From Ostreiculturibacter nitratireducens (GTDB taxonomy: Bacteria > Pseudomonadota > Alphaproteobacteria > Rhodobacterales > Rhodobacteraceae): a stretch of 64,000 bases of DNA. Both the position numbers and the translations under genes were made by a program. The DNA lies in assembly GCF_032670585.1 (NCBI RefSeq), contig NZ_JAVQHL010000002.1:248001-312000 (forward strand), given 5' to 3'. Position 1 is the stretch's first letter; each line of letters starts with the position of its first letter. Under the pieces are notes generated by a model. It ran no database searches. It worked only from the letters and a program-made list of their open reading frames with translations, and had not been told where the DNA came from. This document shows, piece by piece, positions 9,036 through 17,316 of this stretch.

Positions 9036-9064
9036 GGCATACCCGGTCTATATAGTCGCGGCAA
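9036..9064 (-). promoter_or_regulatory. Candidate sigma70-type promoter for hslO
   Basis: Minus-strand -35 TTGCCG (9064-9059) and -10 TATGCC (9041-9036) separated by 17 bp, ending 26 bp before the hslO start. The match is moderate. The same gap must also hold the promoter of the divergent Nudix gene at 9086. Confidence 0.35.
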
Positions 9065-9085
9065 CCGGGGGACCAAGGGGCGGAC

Positions 9086-9526
9086 ATGATCAGGAGGTTC
9101 GGTGAAAGGCTGGTGGCCGGCCAACATTACTCCCCGAGGCCAGGGGTTTACGCGGTGCTCCTGGCCGGTGGCCGGGCGCTGGTGACGCACCAGTCCCACC
9201 CCCAACCCGAGTTCCAGTTGCCCGGCGGCGGGATCGACAGGGGCGAATCGCCCCTGCATGCGCTGCATCGCGAGGTCTACGAGGAAACCGGGTGGACCAT
9301 CGCGGAGGCTCGGCGGCTCGGCGCCTTCCGCCGCTTCGTCTACATGCCGGAATACGACAAATGGGCCGAGAAGATCTGCACCGTCTACACGGCGCGCCCT
9401 GCGCGGCGGCTGGGACCGCCGACGGAACCGGCGCACCGCGCCGTCTGGCTCGCGGCGGAGGACGCGGCTGACCTCCTCGGGAACGAGGGCGACCGGCATT
9501 TCCTGATCAGGGCGCTTCGGAGCTAG
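9086..9526 (+). CDS. Nudix hydrolase, small MutT-like
   Basis: 146 residues with a canonical Nudix box, GGGIDRGESPLHALHREVYEETGWT, around residues 48-72. It binds divalent metal and should hydrolyse a nucleoside diphosphate linked to another group; substrate unknown. The protein is little more than the Nudix fold, so it has no extra domain to guide function. Divergent from hslO with 76 bp between starts. Its TAG stop shares a CTAG palindrome (9523-9526) with the stop of the converging response-regulator phosphatase. Confidence 0.87.
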   Translation: MIRRFGERLVAGQHYSPRPGVYAVLLAGGRALVTHQSHPQPEFQLPGGGIDRGESPLHALHREVYEETGWTIAEARRLGAFRRFVYMPEYDKWAEKICTVYTARPARRLGPPTEPAHRAVWLAAEDAADLLGNEGDRHFLIRALRS

Positions 9527-10803
9527 TCGGCGTTTTTCTTGGCGCCGTGGAATTCGAAGAGGACGCCGGACAGGTCATCGCCGAAATCACCACCGGTGAA
9601 CGCCGCGATATCCCGGACGAGTGCCTCCAGGAAGGCCGGGCCGCCGAGCCCCCGGCTTTTGGCCATCAGGCGCGCAAGCCCCTCGTCGCCAAGCTGGCGG
9701 CCCGAGGGGTCTTCCGCCTCCGTGATCCCGTCGGACATCAGGAAGAGCCGGTCTCCGGGGCTGAGCCGCGCCTCGAACGGCGTGTGGCGGGCACCCTCGA
9801 TCAGGCCGATGGGCAGGCCGCCGGACCCGAAACTCTCCACTCGCCCGTCGGCACGCTGCACGATCGGATGCGGGTGGCCGGCCTGCACCATCTCGACTTG
9901 GCCGGAAATAAGGTCCACGTCTGCATAGGCCAGCGTGAAGTAGTTCTCGGTCTGCAACTCCTCCAGAACGAGGTCGTTGAGATACGCGGCCAGTTCGTCC
10001 GGCGGACGCGCGTCGTAAATCCCGAGGTCCGAGAGGATCAGCGCCAGATTCTGTTCCGGAGAGGTACCGGAAAGGAAACCCGCAAGTCGCGCCGTCATCA
10101 GCGCGGAGGTTATGCCATGGCCCGACACGTCGATCGCGTAGAGCCCGACGCGACGCGCGTTGATCGGGAAGAACCCGACGAGATCGCCGCCGACATGGCC
10201 CGAGGGATGCAGGAACAGCGAGACCTCCGCGTTGCCGAAACTGCGGTGGCGTTCCTTTACGAGGCTTTGCTGGAGCTTCTTCGCTTCCATGAGGTCGCGG
10301 TTTATCGAATCGTATAGCCCCTGCAGTTCACTTAGGGTTGAGGAGACGAGCCGGTTCTTCCTCTTGAGTTCGGCCTCCATCCCGAGGATGCGTTCGCCGG
10401 CCGCCAGACGCGCGCGTATCTCCAGCGCGGTCACCGGCTTCGTCAGGAAATCGTCCGCCCCAGCCTCGAGCCCGAGCGCGATTTCAGACACCTCGTTCTT
10501 CGAGGTCAGCAATATGAAATAGCCATAGCTTTCGCGTGGCATGGCACGGAAGGCGCGGCAGAAATCGAGGCCCGTCATGCCTTTCATCATCCAGTCCGAC
10601 AAGACGAAGTCGGGCGGGTCGACGGCACAGAGCTCAAGCGCACGTTCACCGGATTCGGCCTCGGTCACCCGGTACCCCGCTCGCGTCAGCGAGGCCGACA
10701 GGATCTTCCGCTGCATTGCGCTGTCGTCCACGACGAGCACCCGGCGCGACGGATCGGTCTTCGGGGCGCAATCCCCGGCCTCCGCCTGCCCGAACCTGCC
10801 CAT
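9523..10803 (-). CDS. Response regulator with PP2C (RsbU/SpoIIE-type) phosphatase output
   Basis: 426 residues. An N-terminal receiver (about 20-140) has the acidic pair DD, phospho-acceptor Asp70 in VLSDWMM and the FLTKP lysine. A helical linker (about 145-190) leads to a SpoIIE-like PP2C domain with GDLVG, DVSGHGI and DGITE metal-binding motifs. Such proteins dephosphorylate anti-anti-sigma factors in partner-switching systems. The architecture matches the RbaY-type regulators of Rhodobacter, though naming it so would need a search. Divergent from an HPt-protein gene, which may feed phosphate to the receiver. Confidence 0.88.
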   Translation of the reverse strand: MGRFGQAEAGDCAPKTDPSRRVLVVDDSAMQRKILSASLTRAGYRVTEAESGERALELCAVDPPDFVLSDWMMKGMTGLDFCRAFRAMPRESYGYFILLTSKNEVSEIALGLEAGADDFLTKPVTALEIRARLAAGERILGMEAELKRKNRLVSSTLSELQGLYDSINRDLMEAKKLQQSLVKERHRSFGNAEVSLFLHPSGHVGGDLVGFFPINARRVGLYAIDVSGHGITSALMTARLAGFLSGTSPEQNLALILSDLGIYDARPPDELAAYLNDLVLEELQTENYFTLAYADVDLISGQVEMVQAGHPHPIVQRADGRVESFGSGGLPIGLIEGARHTPFEARLSPGDRLFLMSDGITEAEDPSGRQLGDEGLARLMAKSRGLGGPAFLEALVRDIAAFTGGDFGDDLSGVLFEFHGAKKNAD

Positions 10804-10843
10804 CCGCGCCTTCCTTCCAAACTGATTGCATCAATCACGTCGC

Positions 10844-10859
10844 CCCAGCCTAGGCTGGG
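10844..10859. repeat. 16-bp perfect palindrome in divergent regulatory gap
   Basis: CCCAGCCTAGGCTGGG is its own reverse complement. It lies 41 bp upstream of the receiver-phosphatase start in the 175-bp gap shared with the HPt gene. It could be a dimeric regulator operator or a short cruciform; no T-tract follows on either strand, so it is not an intrinsic terminator. Confidence 0.45.
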
Positions 10860-10863
10860 CGGG

Positions 10864-10923
10864 TTAAGGCGCCGTGAAGCACGCCTGGGCCCTGCCGATC
10901 GGTTCGTCTTAACCGGCTCTAAA
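10864..10923 (+). promoter_or_regulatory. Two near-consensus CtrA-like sites
   Basis: TTAA-N7-TGAA at 10864-10878 and TTAA-N7-TAAA at 10909-10923 each match 7 of 8 defined bases of the alphaproteobacterial CtrA consensus TTAA-N7-TTAA. They lie between the divergent receiver-phosphatase and HPt genes. TTAA is rare in such GC-rich intergenic DNA, but short motifs can arise by chance. Confidence 0.35.
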
Positions 10924-10978
10924 GGTTCGGAAGCTAGCCTGCGGGACCGTGGTGGCAGGTCCCGACGGAGTGGTGGAT

Positions 10979-11323
10979 ATGATTGACTGGAAACGGGTAG
11001 AGGAACTTCGCGACGAGATCGGGGAGGAGGGTTTCGCCGAGGTGGTCGAACTCTTCCTCGACGAGGTCGAGACGGTCGTGATGCGACTCCGGTCCGAGCC
11101 GTCGACCGAGCACTACGAGGAAGACCTGCATTTCCTGAAAGGCAGCGCCTGGAACCTGGGCTTCGCCGCTTTCGGCGCGCTTTGCCAGGGCGGCGAACGC
11201 ACTGCGGCTGCCGGTCGTGCCCGCTCCGTGGACATCCGCGAGATCCTCGACTGCTACGGTCGGTCCAAGGCTCAGTTCATGGAACGCGCCGCCGATTACG
11301 GCTTTCGCAGAGCCGCGGCCTAG
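10979..11323 (+). CDS. HPt (histidine phosphotransfer) domain protein
   Basis: A 114-residue stand-alone HPt helix bundle. The phosphorylatable histidine is His51 in HFLKGSAWNLGF, matching the HPt pattern H..KG.......G. It should relay phosphate between a hybrid kinase elsewhere and a receiver, most simply the divergent receiver-PP2C protein. ATG at 10979 gives the natural N-terminus; the frame is open to 10949 without homology. The TAG stop shares CTAG (11320-11323) with the converging ilvA stop. Confidence 0.85.
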   Translation: MIDWKRVEELRDEIGEEGFAEVVELFLDEVETVVMRLRSEPSTEHYEEDLHFLKGSAWNLGFAAFGALCQGGERTAAAGRARSVDIREILDCYGRSKAQFMERAADYGFRRAAA

Positions 11324-12567
11324 ATCAGGAACTCCGCCAGCGTCTCGTCGGCGGTGATGTCGCGGTAGGCGAAACCGGAGGCATCGAGCTTCGCGATGAG
11401 ATCGGCGAAGTTCGTCGCCTTCTTCGTCTCGATCCCGATCAGCACGGAGCCGAAGTTGCGCGCGGATTTCTTGAGGTATTCGAAACGCGCGATATCGTCG
11501 TCCGGGCCGAGCATGGTCAGGAACTCCTTCAATGCGCCCGGTCGCTGCGGCATCCGGAGAATGAAGTACTTCTTCAGCCCGGCGTAGCGTTGCGCGCGCT
11601 CCTTGACCTCGGGCAGGCGTTCGAAATCGAAATTGCCGCCCGACGTGACGCAGACCACGGTCTTGCCGGCGATCTGGTCGGCAAGCTCCGGCAACACATC
11701 GACGGAGAGCGCGCCGGCAGGCTCGAGGACGATCCCCTCGACGTTGAGCATTTCCAGCATCGTTATGCAGATGCGGTCTTCGGGCGCGCGAAGCACATGG
11801 GCCGGATCGATGCCCTTCAGCCGCGCGAAGGAGCGCGCGCCGATCCGGGCGACAGCGGCGCCATCCACGAAGCTGTTGACGGATTTGAGCGTCACGGGTT
11901 CTCCCGCGGCAACCGCGGCAGTAAGGCTCGCGCCGCCGAGCGGCTCGACGAAACGGAAACCGACCTCTGGTGCCGCCTCGGAGAGGAACGTCGTCACCCC
12001 GGCGGCAAGGCCGCCCCCGCCTACCGGCAGGATCACGAGGTCGGGCGCTCGGCCCAGTTGGTCGAGGATTTCGACGCCGACACTCGCCTGGCCGAGAATC
12101 ACGTCTTCATCGTCGAAAGGCGAAAGAAAATGGGCGCCCGCATCGGCGCAGAAGGACTGCGCGGCTGCCAAAGTTTGGTCAAAGTAGTCACCCGTCAGGC
12201 GTATATCGACGGAGTCACCACCGAAAGCGCGGGTCTTGTCGATCTTTTGCTGGGGCGTGGTGACAGGCATGAAGATCGTGCCGCGAACACCGAAATGGCG
12301 GCAGGCATAGGCCATCCCCTGCGCGTGGTTCCCGGCGCTGGCACAAACGAAGTGCCCATGCGCGGGATCCTCGGCCAGGACCTTCCGCATGGCTGTGAAC
12401 GCGCCGCGGAGCTTGTAGCTGCGGACCGGCGTAAGATCCTCGCGCTTAAGGAGAATCTCAGCCCCGTAGCGGGCCGAGAGATGGTCGTTGCGCTGCAGCG
12501 GCGTTTCCGGAAAAAGCGCCCGCAGCGCCTGCGTTGCCTGCCTTGCGGCTTCCATGAATCCCGTCAT
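11320..12567 (-). CDS. ilvA: Threonine ammonia-lyase (threonine deaminase)
   Basis: A 415-residue PLP enzyme converting threonine to 2-oxobutanoate, the first step to isoleucine. The PLP lysine lies in RSYKLRGA near residue 52, the phosphate-binding glycine loop is PVGGGGLAAG, and a single ACT-like regulatory domain closes the protein (about 330-415, FEYLKKSARNFGSVLIGIE). The start is ATG at 12567, preceded by GGGAGG seven bases upstream; the open frame upstream to 12837 runs through the promoter. This is the shorter, single-regulatory-domain form common in alphaproteobacteria. Confidence 0.92.
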   Translation of the reverse strand: MTGFMEAARQATQALRALFPETPLQRNDHLSARYGAEILLKREDLTPVRSYKLRGAFTAMRKVLAEDPAHGHFVCASAGNHAQGMAYACRHFGVRGTIFMPVTTPQQKIDKTRAFGGDSVDIRLTGDYFDQTLAAAQSFCADAGAHFLSPFDDEDVILGQASVGVEILDQLGRAPDLVILPVGGGGLAAGVTTFLSEAAPEVGFRFVEPLGGASLTAAVAAGEPVTLKSVNSFVDGAAVARIGARSFARLKGIDPAHVLRAPEDRICITMLEMLNVEGIVLEPAGALSVDVLPELADQIAGKTVVCVTSGGNFDFERLPEVKERAQRYAGLKKYFILRMPQRPGALKEFLTMLGPDDDIARFEYLKKSARNFGSVLIGIETKKATNFADLIAKLDASGFAYRDITADETLAEFLI

Positions 12568-12766
12568 TCGCGTGCCTCCCGATGTGGCGGCCCTTCGGCC
12601 ACGATCCCGCGCTCCTGTCAAGGAAATCGGCGAAATTCGGCCAAGGGGTTCGGCGCTCCCGGGTTTTGATTGCCGCCTTGCCATACTCCTGCCACAGAAT
12701 CGCTCATAATTCGCTCCGAGGTTGCGCCTCTGGGCGGCCTGTGAAACTGGGACAGAGGAGAATCTG

Positions 12767-13549
12767 ATGAAGATGAGGACGCTTATGGCAGCCGCGGCGA
12801 CCGCCGCGCTGATCATCGGTCCGCTTTCGCCCATCACGCCCTTCGTCGGCGCCGGTAGCGCCTATGCCAAGGGTGGTGGTGACAAAGGCGGTGGCGGTGG
12901 CGGTGGCGGCGGCGGTGGCGGCAAGAGCGAAAGCAAAGGCGGCGGCGGCAAGAGCAGCAGCAAGGGCGGCGGCGCCAGCAAAGGTGCGACCAAGCGCTCG
13001 GTATCCAAGGCAGAGACCGCTCCGCCTCCGCGTAGCGAGCAGGGCCGACTTGCTTCGGAGCTGAAAGGGCTCATGGCGGCGCATGCCAACCCGCGTGCGC
13101 TGGAGCGGGCGAATCCGGGGAGCCAGGTCGGCCGGATCGCGCTCTACAGGGACGCCGCGTTGGCCACTATTGAAGCCAAAGCGGCGGTCGAGGCGCTGGA
13201 GCAAGAAGCAGCCAAGGCTGCGGACGACCTCGCCGCGCTCGAGGCGGCCTACACGGGCCGTTCTTCGGCCGATATCCTGGCTGATATCGCGCTCCTCGAC
13301 GAGGAGTCGGATAGCTACGAGGCGGAAAAGGCCGCCCTCGACGCAGAACTCGCGGCTGCGGAATCCTTCGAAGCCGAGCAATTGCGGCTGCAGACGGTCA
13401 TCGACGAAGCTCCGGCCAAGATCGAGGAAGCCGAGGCGACAGTCGAAGAGAAGGAAGGGCTCGAAGGAGACGCGCTCATGACCGCTTCGGGCGGTAGGAC
13501 GCTTTCCGACGAAGCGCTCGCCTATTTCCGCGAGCTGCTCGGCCTCTGA
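12767..13549 (+). CDS. Secreted glycine-rich coiled-coil protein, function unknown
   Basis: I do not know a function for this 260-residue protein. It has a signal peptide (basic start, hydrophobic core, likely cleavage after SAYA near residue 34), then a low-complexity Gly/Lys/Ser region (about 35-85) with a run of twelve glycines. Next comes a HANPRALERANPGSQVGRIALYRDA block (about 107-132), then Glu/Ala-rich coiled coil to about 235. The HANP...VGRIA.YRDA block recalls uncharacterised secreted proteins of other Rhodobacterales, from memory only. ATG at 12767 follows a GAGGAG ribosome site. A strong terminator follows the gene, so it is monocistronic. Confidence 0.8.
   Translation: MKMRTLMAAAATAALIIGPLSPITPFVGAGSAYAKGGGDKGGGGGGGGGGGGKSESKGGGGKSSSKGGGASKGATKRSVSKAETAPPPRSEQGRLASELKGLMAAHANPRALERANPGSQVGRIALYRDAALATIEAKAAVEALEQEAAKAADDLAALEAAYTGRSSADILADIALLDEESDSYEAEKAALDAELAAAESFEAEQLRLQTVIDEAPAKIEEAEATVEEKEGLEGDALMTASGGRTLSDEALAYFRELLGL
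12873..12925 (+). repeat. GGT/GGC triplet repeat coding polyglycine
   Basis: Near-continuous GGN codons, interrupted by GACAAA, encode the glycine run of the secreted protein. The unit is three bases, so slippage would change tract length without a frameshift. Confidence 0.7.
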
Positions 13550-13572
13550 GCCCAGGCAGGATCAAGCTGGCG

Positions 13573-13604
13573 AAGGGCGGCCCCCGGGGCCGCCCTTTCT
13601 CTTT
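13573..13604 (+). terminator. Intrinsic terminator
   Basis: A GC-rich inverted repeat (AAGGGCGGCCCC at 13573-13584 against GGGGCCGCCCTT at 13586-13597; the real loop must be a few bases larger) followed by TTTCTCTTT. It lies 24 bp after the glycine-rich gene and insulates argG. Confidence 0.8.
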
Positions 13605-13614
13605 GGCCGCGCAC

Positions 13615-13643
13615 TTGCCGAGACACGGAAAAGTCAATACACC
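13615..13643 (+). promoter_or_regulatory. Weak candidate promoter for argG
   Basis: TTGCCG (13615-13620), 17-bp spacer, TACACC (13638-13643), 36 bp before the argG start and just after the terminator. The position is sensible; the -10 match is weak. Confidence 0.3.
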
Positions 13644-13679
13644 GCGCGCGAAACGCCCCAGACCGGATTGAGACTGCCC

Positions 13680-14906
13680 ATGTCCGCGCCCAAGAAAGTC
13701 GTCCTCGCCTATTCCGGCGGCCTCGATACCTCGATCATCCTGAAATGGCTGCAGACCGAATACGGCTGCGAGGTGGTGACCTTCACCGCCGACCTCGGCC
13801 AGGGGGAAGAACTCGACCCCGCACGCAGGAAGGCGGAGCTTCTGGGGATCAAGCCCGAAAACATCTACATCGAGGATGTGCGCGAGGAATTCGTGCGCGA
13901 CTTCGTGTTCCCGATGTTCCGGGCGAACGCCCTCTACGAAGGGCTCTACCTTCTCGGCACCTCGATCGCGCGGCCGCTGATTTCGAAGCGCCTCGTCGAG
14001 ATCGCGGAGGAAACCGGCGCGGACGCTGTCGCGCATGGCGCCACCGGCAAGGGCAACGACCAGGTCCGGTTCGAGCTTTCGGCCTATGCGCTCAACCCGC
14101 ATATCCGGGTGATCGCGCCCTGGCGGGAATGGAACCTGTCCTCGCGCACGAAGCTCCTGGAATTCGCCGAGCAGAACCAGATCCCGATCGCGAAGGACAA
14201 GCGCGGCGAGGCGCCGTTCTCGGTCGACGCGAACCTCCTGCACACCTCGTCCGAGGGCAAGGTGCTGGAGAACCCCGGCGAGGAAGCGCCCGATTACGTC
14301 TACCAGCGCACCGCCAACCCCGAAGACGCGCCGAACGAGCCCGAATTCGTCGAGATCACCTTCGAGAAGGGTGACGCCGTCGCGATCAACGGCGAAGCGA
14401 TGTCGCCTGCGACGGTGCTGACGAAGCTCAACGAGCTTGGCGGCAAGCACGGCGTTGGCCGGCTCGACCTCGTGGAAAACCGCTTCGTCGGCATGAAGTC
14501 GCGCGGCGTCTACGAAACGCCCGGCGGCACGATCCTCCTGGAAGCGCACCGCGGCATCGAGCAGATCACGCTCGATTCCGGCGCGGGGCACCTCAAGGAC
14601 TCGATCATGCCGCGCTATGCGGAGCTGATCTACAACGGTTTCTGGTTCTCGCCCGAGCGCGAGATGCTTCAGGCGCTGATCGACAAGAGCCAGGAGCATG
14701 TCTCCGGCACGGTGCGCGTGAAACTCTACAAGGGTTCGGCGCGGACGGTTGCCCGGTGGTCCGACCACTCGCTCTACTCGGAAAAGCACGTGACCTTCGA
14801 GGAGGACGCGGGCGCCTACGACCAGAAGGACGCGGCCGGCTTCATCCGCCTGAACGCGCTGAGGCTGAAGCTGATCGCCACGCGGAACGAGCGGGTCAAG
14901 GGCTGA
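13680..14906 (+). CDS. argG: Argininosuccinate synthase
   Basis: A 408-residue cytoplasmic enzyme joining citrulline and aspartate with ATP to make argininosuccinate. The ATP-pyrophosphatase P-loop AYSGGLDTS sits at residues 10-18, and family motifs follow: TADLGQGEE, HGATGKGNDQVRFE, and TPGGTILLEAHRG later. Length is typical. ATG at 13680 is preferred over 13668 as it begins the family's MSAPKKVVLAYSGG start. It has its own promoter region after an upstream terminator and ends in a hairpin shared with the converging gene. Confidence 0.96.
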   Translation: MSAPKKVVLAYSGGLDTSIILKWLQTEYGCEVVTFTADLGQGEELDPARRKAELLGIKPENIYIEDVREEFVRDFVFPMFRANALYEGLYLLGTSIARPLISKRLVEIAEETGADAVAHGATGKGNDQVRFELSAYALNPHIRVIAPWREWNLSSRTKLLEFAEQNQIPIAKDKRGEAPFSVDANLLHTSSEGKVLENPGEEAPDYVYQRTANPEDAPNEPEFVEITFEKGDAVAINGEAMSPATVLTKLNELGGKHGVGRLDLVENRFVGMKSRGVYETPGGTILLEAHRGIEQITLDSGAGHLKDSIMPRYAELIYNGFWFSPEREMLQALIDKSQEHVSGTVRVKLYKGSARTVARWSDHSLYSEKHVTFEEDAGAYDQKDAAGFIRLNALRLKLIATRNERVKG

Positions 14907-14916
14907 TCTGCGCACA

Positions 14917-14943
14917 CGCGGCCCGACATAGCATCGGGCCGCG
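14917..14943. terminator. GC-rich hairpin between converging genes
   Basis: Perfect 10-bp arms CGCGGCCCGA (14917-14926) and TCGGGCCGCG (14934-14943) with a 7-base loop, centred between the argG stop and the stop of the sulfotransferase-like gene. There is no T-tract, so termination would be Rho-aided or the hairpin may protect 3' ends. Confidence 0.5.
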
Positions 14944-14951
14944 CAGGTGCT

Positions 14952-15668
14952 TCAGAGGCGGTGGGCCGCCAGCTTTTCGTAATAGGGCAGCGCCGCCTCG
15001 GCGAGGCGCGCGTAGTCCGGCGCGAGATCCGGCAGCGTGCCTTCGGGCGCGTCGAAACCGGTCGACCGGTGCACCGCCCCATACCAGTGCGACGCCCAGA
15101 CGCCGTCCTCGGGCCGCCCGCCGGCGGTCCAGCTGAGCATCTTGTCGGTGTAGGAAAGACCGATCGCGTCGCAGAGCCTTTCCAGCATCGTCGCGGGATC
15201 CTGGCGGATGTCGTAACTGTCGATCACGACGGGAGCGCGGCCGATCCACTGCGCGATGCGGTTGAAAAGCTCGGCCTGCTGGACGAAGCCGATATCCTCG
15301 AGCGTCGGCCCCTCGCGCTTCTTCGCGTAGCTCGCCACGACACGCACAGGGTGGCGGATCAGGAAGACGTTTTCACACTCGTGCGCCCAGTCGAGGGGGA
15401 AGCCCGGCAGCATGTGATGCGGCATGTGTTTCATGTAGAAATGCGGCTTTTCCGCTGGAATAGAGCCTAAGCAGCGGGCCGCGACCTTCTCCGGGTCGGC
15501 TTCGTGCGCGGCGATGATCTCGGCGCGCATCGGGTGGTCCGCCCCGGTCGCGGCGAGGTAGGGCGCGTAGAAGGGCTCATCCCACACGGCGCAATCCCCT
15601 CGCGCCGCGAAGGAATACATCATCGCGGTCGAAAGGTTCCGCGGACCGGACCACATCGCTATGCGCAT
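14952..15668 (-). CDS. Sulfotransferase-like P-loop protein
   Basis: 238 residues beginning MRIAMWSGPRNLSTAMMYSF, where SGPRNLST resembles the 5'-phosphosulfate-binding loop of PAPS sulfotransferases. RHPVRVVASY near residue 127 resembles the 3'-phosphate-binding motif. It might transfer sulfate, or use the fold otherwise; no acceptor is predictable. It overlaps the upstream class IV aminotransferase gene by 10 nt. Plant 'branched-chain aminotransferase-like' proteins are, as I recall, fusions of these same two domains, which would support a functional link. The fold assignment is fairly sure; the activity is not. Confidence 0.72.
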   Translation of the reverse strand: MRIAMWSGPRNLSTAMMYSFAARGDCAVWDEPFYAPYLAATGADHPMRAEIIAAHEADPEKVAARCLGSIPAEKPHFYMKHMPHHMLPGFPLDWAHECENVFLIRHPVRVVASYAKKREGPTLEDIGFVQQAELFNRIAQWIGRAPVVIDSYDIRQDPATMLERLCDAIGLSYTDKMLSWTAGGRPEDGVWASHWYGAVHRSTGFDAPEGTLPDLAPDYARLAEAALPYYEKLAAHRL

Positions 15669-16564
15669 CGCGCCACCAGGTCCTTGTAAAGCGCGCGGAG
15701 CCGTTCGGTCACCGGCCCCATCTGGCCGGTGCCGATCAAGCGGCCATCGATTTCCCCAACCGGCGTCTGCGCGCCGAAGGTGCCTGTCAGGAAGGCCTCG
15801 TCGGCCGAGTAGGTGTCAACGAGCGAGAAGTTCCGTTCGTGAACCGGGATCCCGTTCGCGCGGCAAAGGTCGATCACCTTCTGGCGGGTGATCCCGTTCA
15901 TGCAGTAGTCGCCCGTCGACGTCCAAACCTCGCCTTTCCTGACGATGAAGAAGTTGCAGGCGTTCGTGGTGTTCACGAAGCCGTGGACGTCGAGCATCAG
16001 CGCCTCGTCCGCTCCGGCCTTTTCGGCAGCGATGCAGGCGAGGATGCAGTTGAGCTTGGAATGCGAGTTGAGCTTCGGGTCCTGCGTCATCGGCAGGCCC
16101 CGCATATGCGGGACGGTGGCAAGCCGGATCGGGCGGGGGATCTTCGGACGCGAGTGTTCCATGATGATGACCATCGTCGGCCCCGAGCGGGAGAGCGAAG
16201 GGTGCTGGAACGGGCGCACCTTCACGCCGCGTGTGACCATCAGCCGGGCATGGGCGTCGGTCTGCATACTGTTGGCCTTCTGCGTCTCCAGCAAGGCGGA
16301 TTTCACGCTTTCGGGCGTCATCGCGATGTCGAGGTCGATGGCCTTCGCGGCTTCGAAGAGACGTTCGATATGCTCGTCCAGGAAGGCCCATTTCCCGTCA
16401 TAGAGGCGGATGCCCTCCCACACGCCGTCGCCGAGCATGAAGCCGCTATCGTAGACGCTGACCATCGCCTCGGATTTCGGCACGATGCGGCCGTTCACCC
16501 AGATCAGGATGGTTTCGTTCCGGGCGTCTTCCTCGGCCTGGTGCGTTGTCACGTGATCGGTCAT
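15659..16564 (-). CDS. Class IV PLP aminotransferase (branched-chain/D-amino-acid type)
   Basis: 301 residues of fold-type IV aminotransferase. Lys170 in SHSKLN is the likely Schiff-base lysine, and GF.NTTNACNFFIV matches the region downstream of it. Other landmarks are YDSGFMLGDGVWEG near 38-51 and NGITRQKVIDLC near 222. It interconverts an amino acid and its 2-oxo acid; branched-chain, D-alanine and other substrates are all possible. ATG at 16564 follows GGAGGG by four bases; the longer frame to 16738 has no homology. Coupled to the sulfotransferase-like gene downstream. Confidence 0.85.
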   Translation of the reverse strand: MTDHVTTHQAEEDARNETILIWVNGRIVPKSEAMVSVYDSGFMLGDGVWEGIRLYDGKWAFLDEHIERLFEAAKAIDLDIAMTPESVKSALLETQKANSMQTDAHARLMVTRGVKVRPFQHPSLSRSGPTMVIIMEHSRPKIPRPIRLATVPHMRGLPMTQDPKLNSHSKLNCILACIAAEKAGADEALMLDVHGFVNTTNACNFFIVRKGEVWTSTGDYCMNGITRQKVIDLCRANGIPVHERNFSLVDTYSADEAFLTGTFGAQTPVGEIDGRLIGTGQMGPVTERLRALYKDLVARCA

Positions 16565-16641
16565 CTGTCCCTCCGTCGCGGCGCCGAAGCTATGCGGCGG
16601 CGAAGGCGCCGCCAAGGGCGTTTTCACGGGAAGATGAGTTG

Positions 16642-16676
16642 CCTTGCGGGTCCGGGGACCCGACCCTTTGGCAAGG
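16642..16676 (+). promoter_or_regulatory. Nested hairpin overlapping the msrA ribosome site
   Basis: CCTTGC (16642-16647) pairs with GCAAGG (16671-16676). Inside it, GGGTCC (16648-16653) pairs with GGACCC (16656-16661). The right outer arm runs into the purine-rich AGGGGAGGA ribosome site of msrA, so the fold could mask translation initiation. This is pattern reading only. Confidence 0.3.
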
Positions 16677-16686
16677 GGAGGACAAG

Positions 16687-17310
<624 letters not shown>

Positions 17311-17316
17311 CGCGCC

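Noticed and set aside
12862..13089. Polyproline-rich ORF on the minus strand
   Set aside because: It is simply the reverse complement of the GGN glycine tract.
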